Shown: positions 23,561 through 33,245, numbered from the stretch's first letter. The stretch: DNA of 54,823 nt from DAINRZ01 sp964634885 (GCA_964634885.1 CAZWLN010000029.1:1-54823); one strand, 5' to 3'. A program made the numbers and translations. Notes: a model not told the origin generated them from the letters alone.

Positions 23561-25072
23561 ATGCCGGAGAAAGAAATAAAAAAGAAATCGGGAAAGACAA
23601 AGAGCAAAGATATATTCATTACGATCGATGAACCTGTAATTATAAAAATTGGGGAACTGGCCGATAAACTCGGTGTTCAGGTCTATGCCGTAGGAGGCTT
23701 CGTTAGGGATTTCTTCATGGACCGCTTAGGCAATGACTTCGATTTCACAGTCGTAGGCGACGCCATGGAGTTTGCTGTCGAAGTTGCTGCCATGTTCAGG
23801 TCCAAGCCGGTACTGTACAAAAAATTCCGTACTGCCCTTGTGCCTGTCGGCAATTACAAGATTGAGTTCGTAGGCACCCGCAAAGAAGAGTATGTGTCCG
23901 ATTCGCGTAAGCCCATCGTTACCGAAGGTACGCTTGAAGACGACCTGCGACGGCGCGACTTCACCATTAACGCCATGGCTGCTTCCATTAACAAATCGGA
24001 GCTTGGTAAGGTCATCGACATGTTCGACGGCATCTCAGACCTGAAAAAGGGCATACTCAGGACACCGCTGGAACCTGAAACGACTTTCAGCGACGACCCT
24101 CTTCGTATGATGCGTGCTGCCAGGTTTGCTGCTCGTTTCGGATTTGAGATTGAACAGGAGGGCATTGAGGCCATGAAGTCAATGGCTCAAAGAATTAAAA
24201 TCATCTCGCAGGAGAGGATTACCGACGAGTTCCTTAAGACAATCGACTCAGCCAATCCATCCTACGGCATTAATATTCTCTACGAAACAGGCCTTTTGGA
24301 GGTAATATTCCCCGAACTGCACAGGATGGCGGGCAACAACCGCATCGAAGACAACGGCAGGGTATATGCCCACAAGGATGTATTCCTCCATTCCCTGAAA
24401 GTGCTCGATAACATTGCTGCCGTGTCCGATAATACCTGGCTGAGGTTTGCCGCCCTGGTTCACGACATTGCAAAACCTGTAACCAAGAAATTCATACCCG
24501 GGCCGGGCTGGAGCTTCCACGGCCATGAAGACCTCGGCGCCAGGCACATGGACAGGATATTCAGGCGTATGAAACTGCCCCTCGACGTGTTGGGCTATGT
24601 AGAAAAATTAGTAAGGCTTCACCAAAGGCCTATGGCTCTCGTGGATGAGGAAATAACCGATTCTGCCATCAGGCGGCTCGCATTCCAGGCCGGCGACGCC
24701 CTCGAGGACCTCTTTGTACTGTGCAGGGCGGATATTACTACCAACAATCCCAACCTGTCAAAGAAATACCTTAATAATTATGAAAAGGTTGCCAGAAAAG
24801 TACTCGAAGTGCAGGAAAAGGACAAGCTGAGGGAGTTCCAGTCGCCTGTACGCGGCGAGGAAATAATGGCCGTCTGCGGACTGCAGCCCTCGCCTGCCGT
24901 CGGCGTCATCAAGTCTGCTATTGAAGACGCCATCCTCGAAGGCATCATCCCTAATGAATATGAAGCTGCGAAAGCATATTTTCTCGAGAATAAAGATATA
25001 TGGCTGCAAGATGCAGTAATTAACACGAAGACAAAGAAAAACAGAAAGAACGACAATGAATCAGAAAATTGA
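23561..25072 (+). CDS. cca: CCA-adding tRNA nucleotidyltransferase / poly(A) polymerase family with HD domain
   Basis: The 503-residue protein has a class II nucleotidyltransferase head (about residues 40-190: YAVGGFVRDFFMD, the metal-binding DFDFTVVGD, RRDFTINAMA), neck and body helices with RMMRAARFAARFGFEIE, and a C-terminal HD phosphohydrolase domain (about 275-420, VFLHSLKVLDN, ALVHDIAKP). CCA enzymes complete or repair tRNA 3' ends; since the tRNA-Arg in this window lacks an encoded CCA, such an activity is needed. A poly(A) polymerase role cannot be excluded from motifs alone. Its 3' end overlaps the polyprenyl synthase start by 17 bases. Confidence 0.93.
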   Translation: MPEKEIKKKSGKTKSKDIFITIDEPVIIKIGELADKLGVQVYAVGGFVRDFFMDRLGNDFDFTVVGDAMEFAVEVAAMFRSKPVLYKKFRTALVPVGNYKIEFVGTRKEEYVSDSRKPIVTEGTLEDDLRRRDFTINAMAASINKSELGKVIDMFDGISDLKKGILRTPLEPETTFSDDPLRMMRAARFAARFGFEIEQEGIEAMKSMAQRIKIISQERITDEFLKTIDSANPSYGINILYETGLLEVIFPELHRMAGNNRIEDNGRVYAHKDVFLHSLKVLDNIAAVSDNTWLRFAALVHDIAKPVTKKFIPGPGWSFHGHEDLGARHMDRIFRRMKLPLDVLGYVEKLVRLHQRPMALVDEEITDSAIRRLAFQAGDALEDLFVLCRADITTNNPNLSKKYLNNYEKVARKVLEVQEKDKLREFQSPVRGEEIMAVCGLQPSPAVGVIKSAIEDAILEGIIPNEYEAAKAYFLENKDIWLQDAVINTKTKKNRKNDNESEN

Positions 25073-26051
25073 TTTCCAGGAAAAGCATGATGATTTTTCC
25101 CGGCTGGTAAATGACATGCTTAACGGGCTTGTTACAGGCAGGAAACCCAATTCCGTCTATGCGCCTTTTGATTATATAATTTCAGGTAAAGGCAAACGTA
25201 TCAGGCCGGTGCTGACGATGGCCGCCTGCGGCGCTGCGGGAGGCAGGCCCGAAGAAGCCCTCGAAGCTGCCTGCGCCCTCGAAGTGCTGCACAATTACAC
25301 ACTGGTACATGACGACATAATGGACAGGTCTCCATTGAGGCGGGGCAGGGAAACTGTGCATATTAAATGGGACGAAGCCACTGCCATTCTCAGCGGCGAC
25401 CTGATGTCCGCCTTTGCTTACAGGATGCTGGAAAAGTACCGGTCCCATCCCGGTTACCCGGCCATTGTCTCATGTTTCACCACTGCTTTTGTCGAAGTGT
25501 GTGAAGGCCAGGGCCTCGACATGGACTTTGAAAAAGAGACAGCCCTGAGCATGGATATGTACCTGGAAATGATCAGGAAGAAGACTTCCGAGCTGCTTGT
25601 AGGCGCCGTGAAAATTGGCGGCAGTGTCGCTTCTGCGCCTGACGGAATAATCGATGCGCTCGGTAAATTTGCACATAATCTCGGCATTGCCTTCCAGATA
25701 CAGGATGACCTGCTCGACCTGGTCGCCGACGAAGCCAGGCTCGGCAAACGAATAGGCAATGACATCATCGAAGGTAAAAAGACTTACTTAGTTATTAAAG
25801 CATCCGAAAAAGTCAGGGACAGAGAAGATGTGGAACTGTTCGGCAGATTCATGGCAGAACACGGGCTGCCGGAGGAATATATACCCCGGATGAGGGCCTT
25901 GTTCGAAAAACTCGGGGTTCTGGAAGATGCGCAGGCCGACATCGACCGGTGTTTCGGAGAAGCCTCGGAAGCGCTTGCCCCCCTTGGGAGCAATCAGTAT
26001 GTCGATATGCTCAAGTGGATGATTTCCAAGCTCAACAAAAGAAATTTCTAA
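25056..26051 (+). CDS. Short-chain polyprenyl diphosphate synthase
   Basis: This 331-residue isoprenyl synthase elongates allylic diphosphates with isopentenyl diphosphate. It has the chain-start GKGKRIRPVL, the first aspartate-rich motif HDDIMDRSPLRRGRETVH and the second IQDDLLDLVADE. A tyrosine sits five residues before the first motif (HNYTLVHDD), which in this family usually limits the product to C15 or C20. The product therefore probably feeds carotenoids, quinones or undecaprenyl synthesis. It overlaps cca by 17 bases and precedes the nuclease gene by 19, so the three form an operon. Confidence 0.93.
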   Translation: MNQKIDFQEKHDDFSRLVNDMLNGLVTGRKPNSVYAPFDYIISGKGKRIRPVLTMAACGAAGGRPEEALEAACALEVLHNYTLVHDDIMDRSPLRRGRETVHIKWDEATAILSGDLMSAFAYRMLEKYRSHPGYPAIVSCFTTAFVEVCEGQGLDMDFEKETALSMDMYLEMIRKKTSELLVGAVKIGGSVASAPDGIIDALGKFAHNLGIAFQIQDDLLDLVADEARLGKRIGNDIIEGKKTYLVIKASEKVRDREDVELFGRFMAEHGLPEEYIPRMRALFEKLGVLEDAQADIDRCFGEASEALAPLGSNQYVDMLKWMISKLNKRNF

Positions 26052-26070
26052 GAATACAGGAAGACAGGTT

Positions 26071-29000
26071 ATGTCATATCTGGTTGCCAACGGGGCATAT
26101 CTCGGGCGTGGCCCGGATTTTGTGAAGGGCAGCGCCGCTGAGTATGCCGTAAAGAAGGATATTCTGGACAGTGTGATGCTGATTGTGCCGACGGGAAGGT
26201 ATGCACGGAAACTGAAGAATGACATAATCAGGCAGTACTATGGCTTGTACGGCAAACCTCTCGGCAGGTTGAACGTGATGACCCTGCAGGGCTTAGGCAG
26301 CGAGTTCTTCAAAAGAATTAACGCCACGGTGAAAAAAACGCTGGTTTCCGATTCCTATCAGTTAGCCTTGTTCGAAGAAGCTGCCGCTGCTGCCGGCCTG
26401 AAATACTTTTCCAGGAAGGACGGCAGTCTGTCCGTTCATGTCCTGAAAAGGCTTGCCAGTGTGGTTAACGGCCTGAAAGAAGACGGAGTACGCTGCTCTG
26501 ACCTTGAAAAAGACCTGTCCGATCCTGATGAAGGTATCGACTACCCGAAACTCCGCGATATTTACGCTCTTTACAGGGCTTACCAGGATATTCTCGGTAC
26601 GAAATACACTGATAATTACGATTTATTTAATCTAATAAATAATTACTTACGCGGCAGGCAGTCCAATCCACTGCCTGACAGCCGGCTTCCCGGAACAGAT
26701 GAGATATTTGCCGGGACAGAACTGATTTACGTTGACGGATTTACAGAATTTAAGCCCCCTGAGGCCGAATTCCTCCTCTCCTTCACCGACAGCAGAATAC
26801 CCCTTGCCATTGAATTCGATTATTCCGCCGACAACGGGCCTTTGTTCAGCAACCTCGAGTATAATATTGTCCGGTTGGTGAACGGTGGGTTGACCCTGTT
26901 CGAAAAGCCTTCAGGCAATGGCCTTTTCGAAAAACCTGACGCAACGCCGTCCGGTTTCCTGTGCCGTTACCTTTTCAACAAAGAAAGCGGTACGGTTAAG
27001 AATAAGTCGATTGGTGACAGCATCAGAATTATGGCTGCTAAGGACAAAGTGAACGAAGTACACGCCATCTGCCGGCTGATTAAACACCTCTGCTTAGAAA
27101 AAGCGGTGAATCCCTGGGACATCTGTGTAGCGGCAAGGCAGCCGGAGAATTACGCTGCCCTGTTCCGGGAGATGATGCCTGAATACAACATCCCGCACAA
27201 TATCTCCCAAAGGTATGAATTGTCGGGCTCACCCGTCGTTGCTGCCCTGTTCTCAGTGTTAGACATTATCATCAAAGGCTACAGGACTGCCGACATTAGA
27301 AGAGCCGGTAAAAGTTCCTACCTTACGTTCAGCTATCTGACAGACGGCGGCAGGCAGGAGATCGACTTCGACAACCTTCTCGACAAAGCTTCCCGGCTGA
27401 GAATAGCAGGTGGAAGGAACAGGGGAGGAGCCTATTACTGGAAGAACAGGCTCGACAAGACTGTCGGATACCTTCACGCCAGGCTGTCCGAATACAGGGA
27501 AACCGGCGACGCTGACCAGATGGAGTTTGAGAACCTGAAAAGAGACCTGAAAGAAACACAGAAAGCTGCTGCCGAGTTTAAAAAGCTTACTGAGATGATG
27601 CCGCTTTTACAGGGAACTGTGACTGCCTTCGAGTTTGAGAACCTTGTCAAGACAGGGATAATCGGGAATTTCAGGGTGTGGGATACAATCGAAAACCTCC
27701 TGCGTTCCTGTTCCTCAGAAGCAGCAAAGCGCCCTAAGCTGAAACAGGTATTCCTGATGGAGAAGATCGAGCGCGATTCGCGTTCTCTGGCGGAATTCCT
27801 TCGTGTACTTGCCGATTTTACTTTCATTCTCGAAGACAGGTATCCCGGAAGGAAGTACAAGCCTGAAGATCTGGTGTCGAGGCTGAAAACAACGGTAACA
27901 GGGCAAAAATACCAGATTAAGGAAAAAGGAAAGTTCGGGGTTACTTTTACTTCCATCGAGCAGACAAGGGGCATGGACTACAGCGTGATGATTCTCTGCG
28001 GCGCCATCGACGGCCAGTTCCCCTATTCATATATGCCTGAAGTGTTCCTCGGTAAAGAATTGCCCGACACGGAGGAGAGATACCTGCAAAGCGAAAGGCT
28101 CCAGTTCTACCGCTTCCTGGTAGAAAACCGCAGCCTTTTCGACAACGGCGGCAAGAAAATATACATTACCTATCCAAAGTACAGGGATGGGGAAGAGCTG
28201 ATCAGGTCCCCGTTCATCGATGCCCTGCTTAAGATTACGGATAATCCTTCGCGCTGTTTTGTTGACCTTACCGGGCAGGAGAAGGTAGGTACGAATGCAG
28301 AAGAGTTCCGATGGTACGGATCCGTTGCATACTACAGGGACCTGCACAGGTTGATGGCTGAGAAAGTGAAGACGGGTGCTGTAGTCGAAAACGGGAACCT
28401 TACGCCAACCGAAAGGTTCATTGCTGGCTATCATCCGAAAAAGCATGAGTTCGGCGAACAATACAAGGGTATTATCGGGAAAGGCAGCGGCAGCGGGAAT
28501 ACACAGACTGTTTTCGAAAGCCTCAAAGAGAGGGCCTATTCTGTTTCTGAACTGGAAGAATATGCAGACTGTGCATTTAAGTATTTTGCAAGATATATCC
28601 TGAAACTGAGGCAGGAAGATGAACCCGAGGAGTTCCTCAGCAACCTGGAAACCGGCAACCTTGTACATTACATTCTCTACAGGTTCCTGAAAGAAACCCA
28701 GAAAGAGCAGTTGGAAAACGGGACGGCCGGATTTACCCTGGAGACGGAGGGATTGCCCGTAATCGGCCAGGTAATACTGAACAGGAACAGCTATTCGCAT
28801 TATCTCGACAGGCTGAAAAAGATTGCCGGGGAAGAGCTGGACATGATCCGCTTCGACCATCCCTTCTTCGCCATCGAGGAAAAGAAGATAATCGGGAGCA
28901 GTCACATACCGGGAGTGCTCGAAAAATGGCTCGATGCGGAACTCAGTAAACCGGACTGGGGTTTCCATCCGGTGCTGATGGAATTGTCTTTCGGCAATCC

Positions 29001-29571
29001 GGCACGAAGGAAGCCCGACAGCATTCGGTCAGAAGAACTGGCTGCGGTCCTGCTCGACGAAGGCCTTAAGATCAGGGGCAAGTCCGACAGGATTGAACTG
29101 AAGGTTACTGAAGAAGGCGTAATGCTGATGATTGCAGATTACAAAGCCAAACTGAAAAGCGGTTCCAGTTTCAATGAGATAATCTCGGGTAGGGCATTCC
29201 AGATGCCGCTATACCTGCTTGCCGTAGGCAGGATAATGGAACACTATTATAAACTGCCGTCGGTACCGGCGGGTGTAATATACTATACATACAATCCCGA
29301 GTATGATAAATCGACAGATTCGTATAATTACTCGGAACTGCCATTCTTTACGCTTGAGTCGGGCATTGTAACCGGAAAATCGGTACAAAAGCCGAAAGGG
29401 ATGAATACGGAGAATGCCCTGAACCTGCTCGAAGATTCCAAAGGCTATGCTAAGGGGATAATCAATAATATCACTGAGGGAAATTACCGGCCGAAGGCTG
29501 CTGAGGGAGGTACCTGCAAATTCTGTCCCTATTCGGGGATATGCAGGATTAAAGACAACGACGCCCTATAG
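26071..29571 (+). CDS. AddB-like PD-(D/E)XK nuclease with Fe-S cluster pattern
   Basis: This 1166-residue protein resembles the AddB subunit of AddAB double-strand-break processing enzymes. The C-terminal RecB-type nuclease (about 830-1160) shows VSELEEYADCAFKYF, IRGKSDRIEL and IADYKAKLKS. Four cysteines fit the AddB iron-sulfur staple: one near 831 and a CX2CX5C set near 1148 (CKFCPYSGIC). The N-terminal half has a helicase-like layout (IVPTGRYARKLKND, NVMTLQGLGSEFF), but I see no Walker A motif, so it probably does not hydrolyse ATP. No UvrD-like AddA partner lies next to it. It follows the polyprenyl synthase and overlaps the convergent dprA by 6 bases. Confidence 0.88.
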   Translation: MSYLVANGAYLGRGPDFVKGSAAEYAVKKDILDSVMLIVPTGRYARKLKNDIIRQYYGLYGKPLGRLNVMTLQGLGSEFFKRINATVKKTLVSDSYQLALFEEAAAAAGLKYFSRKDGSLSVHVLKRLASVVNGLKEDGVRCSDLEKDLSDPDEGIDYPKLRDIYALYRAYQDILGTKYTDNYDLFNLINNYLRGRQSNPLPDSRLPGTDEIFAGTELIYVDGFTEFKPPEAEFLLSFTDSRIPLAIEFDYSADNGPLFSNLEYNIVRLVNGGLTLFEKPSGNGLFEKPDATPSGFLCRYLFNKESGTVKNKSIGDSIRIMAAKDKVNEVHAICRLIKHLCLEKAVNPWDICVAARQPENYAALFREMMPEYNIPHNISQRYELSGSPVVAALFSVLDIIIKGYRTADIRRAGKSSYLTFSYLTDGGRQEIDFDNLLDKASRLRIAGGRNRGGAYYWKNRLDKTVGYLHARLSEYRETGDADQMEFENLKRDLKETQKAAAEFKKLTEMMPLLQGTVTAFEFENLVKTGIIGNFRVWDTIENLLRSCSSEAAKRPKLKQVFLMEKIERDSRSLAEFLRVLADFTFILEDRYPGRKYKPEDLVSRLKTTVTGQKYQIKEKGKFGVTFTSIEQTRGMDYSVMILCGAIDGQFPYSYMPEVFLGKELPDTEERYLQSERLQFYRFLVENRSLFDNGGKKIYITYPKYRDGEELIRSPFIDALLKITDNPSRCFVDLTGQEKVGTNAEEFRWYGSVAYYRDLHRLMAEKVKTGAVVENGNLTPTERFIAGYHPKKHEFGEQYKGIIGKGSGSGNTQTVFESLKERAYSVSELEEYADCAFKYFARYILKLRQEDEPEEFLSNLETGNLVHYILYRFLKETQKEQLENGTAGFTLETEGLPVIGQVILNRNSYSHYLDRLKKIAGEELDMIRFDHPFFAIEEKKIIGSSHIPGVLEKWLDAELSKPDWGFHPVLMELSFGNPARRKPDSIRSEELAAVLLDEGLKIRGKSDRIELKVTEEGVMLMIADYKAKLKSGSSFNEIISGRAFQMPLYLLAVGRIMEHYYKLPSVPAGVIYYTYNPEYDKSTDSYNYSELPFFTLESGIVTGKSVQKPKGMNTENALNLLEDSKGYAKGIINNITEGNYRPKAAEGGTCKFCPYSGICRIKDNDAL

Positions 29572-30684
29572 TCTTGTGTAATGGTTGCCCGGCAGTGGTT
29601 TTACGAAACTATTCATTTCCAGGCTCAGAAGATTGACCAGCAGAGCAGAAATAGGCATTCCCAGCCTCAGGGCGATTTCGTCCACATGAAGCGGATCTCC
29701 GGCAAGTAAATCCATTATCTTCGATTCGTCATCAGTAAGGCTGGCAGATGGAGGCTTTGCGTCGAAGAAGAGGCTCATCTGGTCATCGGAACCGGCGATG
29801 TAACCCAGGTCATCGAGAACCTGGTGGGCTGAGAGTGCCGGTTTTGCTTTTTGCTGCAATATCAGGTTATTGCATCCGGCGCTTTCTTTCGAATTGATCC
29901 TGCCCGGAACGGCGTACACCTCCCGGTTTTGTTCCCAGGCGAATTTTGCCGTGATAAGCCCACCGCCTTTCAGGTCGCTTTCGACGACGATGGTTGCTTT
30001 GGCTATACCGCTGATCAGCCTGTTGCGCTGAGGGAAGTATGCGACTTTTGCCTTTTCACCGCACGGGTACTCGCTGATGATGGCTCCGCCGTTGGCAACG
30101 ATATCCTTTTGCAGGTCCCTGGCAGTTGCCGGTGTGAGGCAGTCGATGCCGGAAGCAATCACGGCATAGGTAGCGCCGCCGGCTTTAAGCGCCCCGTAGT
30201 GTGAACTTGTGTCGATGCCCCTGGCCATGCCGCTGCAGACAATGAAGTCCTTTTCTGCCATGTATGCTGCAAAGTCGTTGGCCACCTTACGGCCGTATTC
30301 GGTACAATCGCGTTTGCCGACGATTGAGATGACGGCAGAGTCGCTTTGCTGTAAACTGCCCTGTACGAAAAGCAAGGCCGGCGGAAGGCCGATCTCGTTC
30401 AGAAGGGCAGGGTAATGGCTGTGCCATCTTGACACAACAGCGACATCCAATTTCCTGCAATATTCATATTGCCTGCGGGCTTCTTCCTGTGCCCTTGACA
30501 AAAGGCTGCCGTCGGAGCTTAACTGGTTGACGAAAGGCTGCAGTTGGGGCGGCAATACGCTGTTAAGGACATGGTCCCATGATGTGTAACCGTTGACGAT
30601 GCGGAATATGGCAGCAGAATTGACCCTTGGCAGGTAAAAGAGTGCCAGGAGGTCCTCTGTTGTCCAATCGTCTTTGATTTTCAT
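29566..30684 (-). CDS. dprA: DNA processing protein DprA
   Basis: DprA loads RecA onto incoming single-stranded DNA during natural transformation. The 372-residue product has an N-terminal SAM-like helical part, the central Rossmann-type core (about 85-300) and a C-terminal winged-helix part (about 305-370). Core landmarks are SIVGKRDCTEYGRKVANDFA, CSGMARGIDTSSHYGAL, VIASGIDCLTPATAR, IISEYPCG, FPQRNRLISGIAKATIVVES and GGGLITAKFAWEQNREVYAVPG. The usual IVGTR is here IVGKR. It starts 6 bases after the lipoprotein gene, suggesting translational coupling. Confidence 0.96.
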   Translation of the reverse strand: MKIKDDWTTEDLLALFYLPRVNSAAIFRIVNGYTSWDHVLNSVLPPQLQPFVNQLSSDGSLLSRAQEEARRQYEYCRKLDVAVVSRWHSHYPALLNEIGLPPALLFVQGSLQQSDSAVISIVGKRDCTEYGRKVANDFAAYMAEKDFIVCSGMARGIDTSSHYGALKAGGATYAVIASGIDCLTPATARDLQKDIVANGGAIISEYPCGEKAKVAYFPQRNRLISGIAKATIVVESDLKGGGLITAKFAWEQNREVYAVPGRINSKESAGCNNLILQQKAKPALSAHQVLDDLGYIAGSDDQMSLFFDAKPPSASLTDDESKIMDLLAGDPLHVDEIALRLGMPISALLVNLLSLEMNSFVKPLPGNHYTRL

Positions 30685-30690
30685 AGGGTT

Positions 30691-31218
30691 TTATTTTTTC
30701 CCGGGAGCAGGACTTGAAGCAATCCTTGGAGTAATCATCTCTTCATATTCTCCCTGGACCTGGTTTTTCATTTTAACTATCTCATCGTAGAGTGCATTGT
30801 ATTCGGGATCGCCCATCAGGTTTTTACCGACTTCGCAAAAACGGTTGTAATCGTAAAAACCGAAACTGCGGGCGTTGGCCATGTCGTGCTTAACAAAAAT
30901 GTCTTCCAGTTCCCTGAAAGCTTTTTCCATCATCTGGCTGTCGTTCAGGCTGTCTTTCTTCCATTCTGCAATCTTTGGGTCCATAGAGTTGACCATGTTA
31001 ATCATTTCCTTTTTGAAAGCATCGGATTTGAAGTACTGGAGGCTTTTCTTGTATGCTTTTAAGAGGAGGCTGCGCTGGTCTGTCCCGCTCGAATCTTTTG
31101 ACTGGCTCAGGGCAATCCAGGGATTGGAGCTTTCGGTTTTCTTCTCCTGAAGCGAATTGTTTGAACAGGACATAACAATCAAAGGTAAAATAATTGCCAA
31201 AGCCATAATTCTATACAT
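30691..31218 (-). CDS. Lipoprotein of unknown function
   Basis: The 175-residue product begins with a lipoprotein signal (MALAIILPLIVMSCSNNS; Cys near residue 18). The mature part is helical and highly charged, with no family I recognise. It lies directly upstream of dprA on the same strand, so the pair is likely co-transcribed, but this does not by itself point to a role in DNA uptake. Confidence 0.75.
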   Translation of the reverse strand: MYRIMALAIILPLIVMSCSNNSLQEKKTESSNPWIALSQSKDSSGTDQRSLLLKAYKKSLQYFKSDAFKKEMINMVNSMDPKIAEWKKDSLNDSQMMEKAFRELEDIFVKHDMANARSFGFYDYNRFCEVGKNLMGDPEYNALYDEIVKMKNQVQGEYEEMITPRIASSPAPGKK

Positions 31219-31334
31219 TATAAATCCCCTTTTTCCATATTTGAAAAATATTCAATCTGCTAATTTATAAAAAAATGTAATTTTAAGAAATAATTACTTT
31301 TAGAGACATGAAGATAATGTACATTTTCCGGTAA

Positions 31335-32405
31335 TTATTTGTTTTCCTCTTGCAGTGTCAGTTTTTCCACTTCTTGAGCCACTTCGGCGGCTGTAATGAG
31401 ATTCATGCAGTTGAAGTGTTTTTTGGGGCAGCTGTCCGTGCCGAAGTGTGTACAAGGCCTGCACGGCAGTTCCTTTTGGATGATCCTGTGGCTGACCCTG
31501 AAAGGTGTGAAGCCGAAAGCCGGGACGGTGGAGCCGAAGATGGCGGCCACTGGTACGCGTCTTGCTGCTGCGATGTGCATTACACCAGTGTCGTTCGTTA
31601 CCACCAGCCTGCAAATGTCAACCAGGCGGGCAGTGTCGAGGACCGACAGAGCGCCGGAATAGTCGGCAATTTTTACAGGGCAGAGGGCACGTATGTCATT
31701 GCAGATCTTACGGTCGCCGGGGCCACCAAGAAGGATGATCTCGGAGCCGTATCGTTCATGGAGTATTTCTGCCAGTTCGGCGAACCGTTCCTGTGGCCAT
31801 CTCTTTGTGTTGTGGAAGGCGCCGGGTGCAATTGCAATCCTGTTAATGGAATTCAAATAGCCGGGAGTTTTCAGTTCGGGCGGGTATTGGCTTTTGCCGC
31901 GTTCTTCAGGCAGCCACAACTCCAGTCCTTTGCCGTCGTCTGTAACGCCGAGGCTTGAGACCGCGTCGAGGTAAAGCTCCGTAATATGCCTGTCTTTACC
32001 TTCGAGGGGCTTTTTAAGCCACACGAGCGAGAGCTTGTGGAGCCGGTTCTTGTTGACTCTGTGCAGTTCTCCGTGCAATCCCCGGACAATCTTCCGGGAC
32101 CGGTGATTCTTTTGTAAATCAATAATAAGGTCGTAATTATCTAATTCGTCCGTGCCAAATCTCTCTTTTTTTTCATTATTTATTTCAAATATGTTTTTTG
32201 TTTTATCATATTTTATTACTTTTGTTATATATGGATTATTGTCAACTGCATCAAGATGTTGAGCAGCGACAATGAAGCTGATTTGCGAAAGGGGAAAGCG
32301 TTCTTTTACAAGGCGGACGAGATGAGAGGTGAGAATGACGTCTCCCATCGAACTCAATCTGATGATGAGAATATTATTATAATTATTGTTTAGATATTTT
32401 TTCAT
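31335..32405 (-). CDS. Glycosyltransferase family 9 (ADP-heptose:LPS heptosyltransferase-like)
   Basis: The 356-residue enzyme has the GT9 layout: an N-terminal nucleotide-fold IIRLSSMGDVILTSHLVRLV, a middle AIAPGAFHNTKRWPQERFAELA with the conserved Lys/Arg cluster, LLGGPGDRKICNDI, and the C-terminal donor-binding LVVTNDTGVMHIAAARRVPVAA followed by FGSTVPAFGFTP. Such enzymes add heptose (or a related sugar) to the lipopolysaccharide core at the inner face of the cytoplasmic membrane. The C-terminal KELPCRPC and FGTDSCPKKHFNCM are typical cysteine-rich features of the family. It stands divergent from the STAS genes. Confidence 0.92.
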   Translation of the reverse strand: MKKYLNNNYNNILIIRLSSMGDVILTSHLVRLVKERFPLSQISFIVAAQHLDAVDNNPYITKVIKYDKTKNIFEINNEKKERFGTDELDNYDLIIDLQKNHRSRKIVRGLHGELHRVNKNRLHKLSLVWLKKPLEGKDRHITELYLDAVSSLGVTDDGKGLELWLPEERGKSQYPPELKTPGYLNSINRIAIAPGAFHNTKRWPQERFAELAEILHERYGSEIILLGGPGDRKICNDIRALCPVKIADYSGALSVLDTARLVDICRLVVTNDTGVMHIAAARRVPVAAIFGSTVPAFGFTPFRVSHRIIQKELPCRPCTHFGTDSCPKKHFNCMNLITAAEVAQEVEKLTLQEENK

Positions 32406-32451
32406 AAATTTGATAAAAAGAGTTATTAATTAATTACAAATAATGTGAAAT

Positions 32452-32805
32452 ATGAATTATACAATTGAACGCAGGGACAATATAGTAATTTTTACGGTAA
32501 AAAACACAAATTTGGACACTGCTGTTTCGCCCCAGTTTAAAGCCGAGATATTGATAGTTGCTCAGCCCAACATCGATGCGCTTATCTTAGACCTGACGAA
32601 CGTCGAATATGTTGACAGTTCGGGATTGGGCGCCATGCTTCTTGCCCACAGGCAGCTCGTTGACCACGAGATACCGGTGGTACTGGTCGGAGTGCAGGCG
32701 ACTGTAATGAAGATGCTTGAGATTTCTCACCTGAGGGACATCTTCGAGTACTTTGATACTATTGATGAAGCGGTCGAAGCTCTTAACAGTGAAGAAAATG
32801 TATAG
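32452..32805 (+). CDS. STAS-domain anti-sigma-factor antagonist, copy 1
   Basis: The 117-residue single-domain STAS protein resembles SpoIIAA/RsbV. It has IDALILDLTNVEYVDSSGLG with the regulatory serine at about position 56 following Asp55, the residue that is phosphorylated by an anti-sigma kinase in characterised members. In known systems, dephosphorylated protein binds the anti-sigma factor and frees the sigma factor. No RsbW-like kinase, PP2C phosphatase or sigma factor lies next to it. A TAAATTTG matching the -7 box stands 40 bases upstream, without a good TTTG partner. It is followed after 27 bases by a paralog. Confidence 0.93.
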   Translation: MNYTIERRDNIVIFTVKNTNLDTAVSPQFKAEILIVAQPNIDALILDLTNVEYVDSSGLGAMLLAHRQLVDHEIPVVLVGVQATVMKMLEISHLRDIFEYFDTIDEAVEALNSEENV

Positions 32806-32832
32806 CTAACAATAAATTATGTGTAAGGTACT

Positions 32833-33171
32833 ATGAAATACCAGGTTGATAAAAAAGACAACATTGTAATTTTCTCGTTGCACAACACGACGTTGGATTC
32901 GCTTATTGCGGCGAAATTCAAAGCTGAGATTCTCAATATCGCTAAGGACGACATCGACGGAATAGTAATTGACCTTTCCAATGTTGCATATATCGACAGT
33001 TCGGGCATCGGGGCTATGTTGTTCACGCACAGGCAGTCAAAAGAAAACAACTTCCCGGTCATCATCGTCGGCATCCAGAACACTGTCTTCAAGATGTTCC
33101 GGATTTCCCACATGGACAATTTCTTCCGCTACGAAGATTCGGTTGACGCCGCAATAGACAAGCTGTCCTGA
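32833..33171 (+). CDS. STAS-domain anti-sigma-factor antagonist, copy 2
   Basis: The 112-residue paralog of the preceding gene is clearly homologous along its whole length and shares IVIDLSNVAYIDSSGIGAML with Ser56 retained. The C-terminal portion has diverged more (FRISHMDNFFRYEDSVDAAI against LEISHLRDIFEYFDTIDEAV). The tandem arrangement is likely from duplication followed by separate specialisation. A strong terminator follows after about 30 bases, so the two STAS genes form a closed bicistronic unit. Confidence 0.93.
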   Translation: MKYQVDKKDNIVIFSLHNTTLDSLIAAKFKAEILNIAKDDIDGIVIDLSNVAYIDSSGIGAMLFTHRQSKENNFPVIIVGIQNTVFKMFRISHMDNFFRYEDSVDAAIDKLS

Positions 33172-33199
33172 TCCAAATATTAACATCGGTTTTTTTACT

Positions 33200-33237
33200 C
33201 AAGCGCTGAGGCATGACGCCGGCGCTTGTTTGTTTTT
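33200..33237 (+). terminator. Intrinsic terminator after the STAS pair
   Basis: CAAGCGC and GCGCTTG form a 7-bp stem around a 15-base loop, followed by TTTGTTTTT. Confidence 0.85.
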
Positions 33238-33245
33238 GGGGGGAT

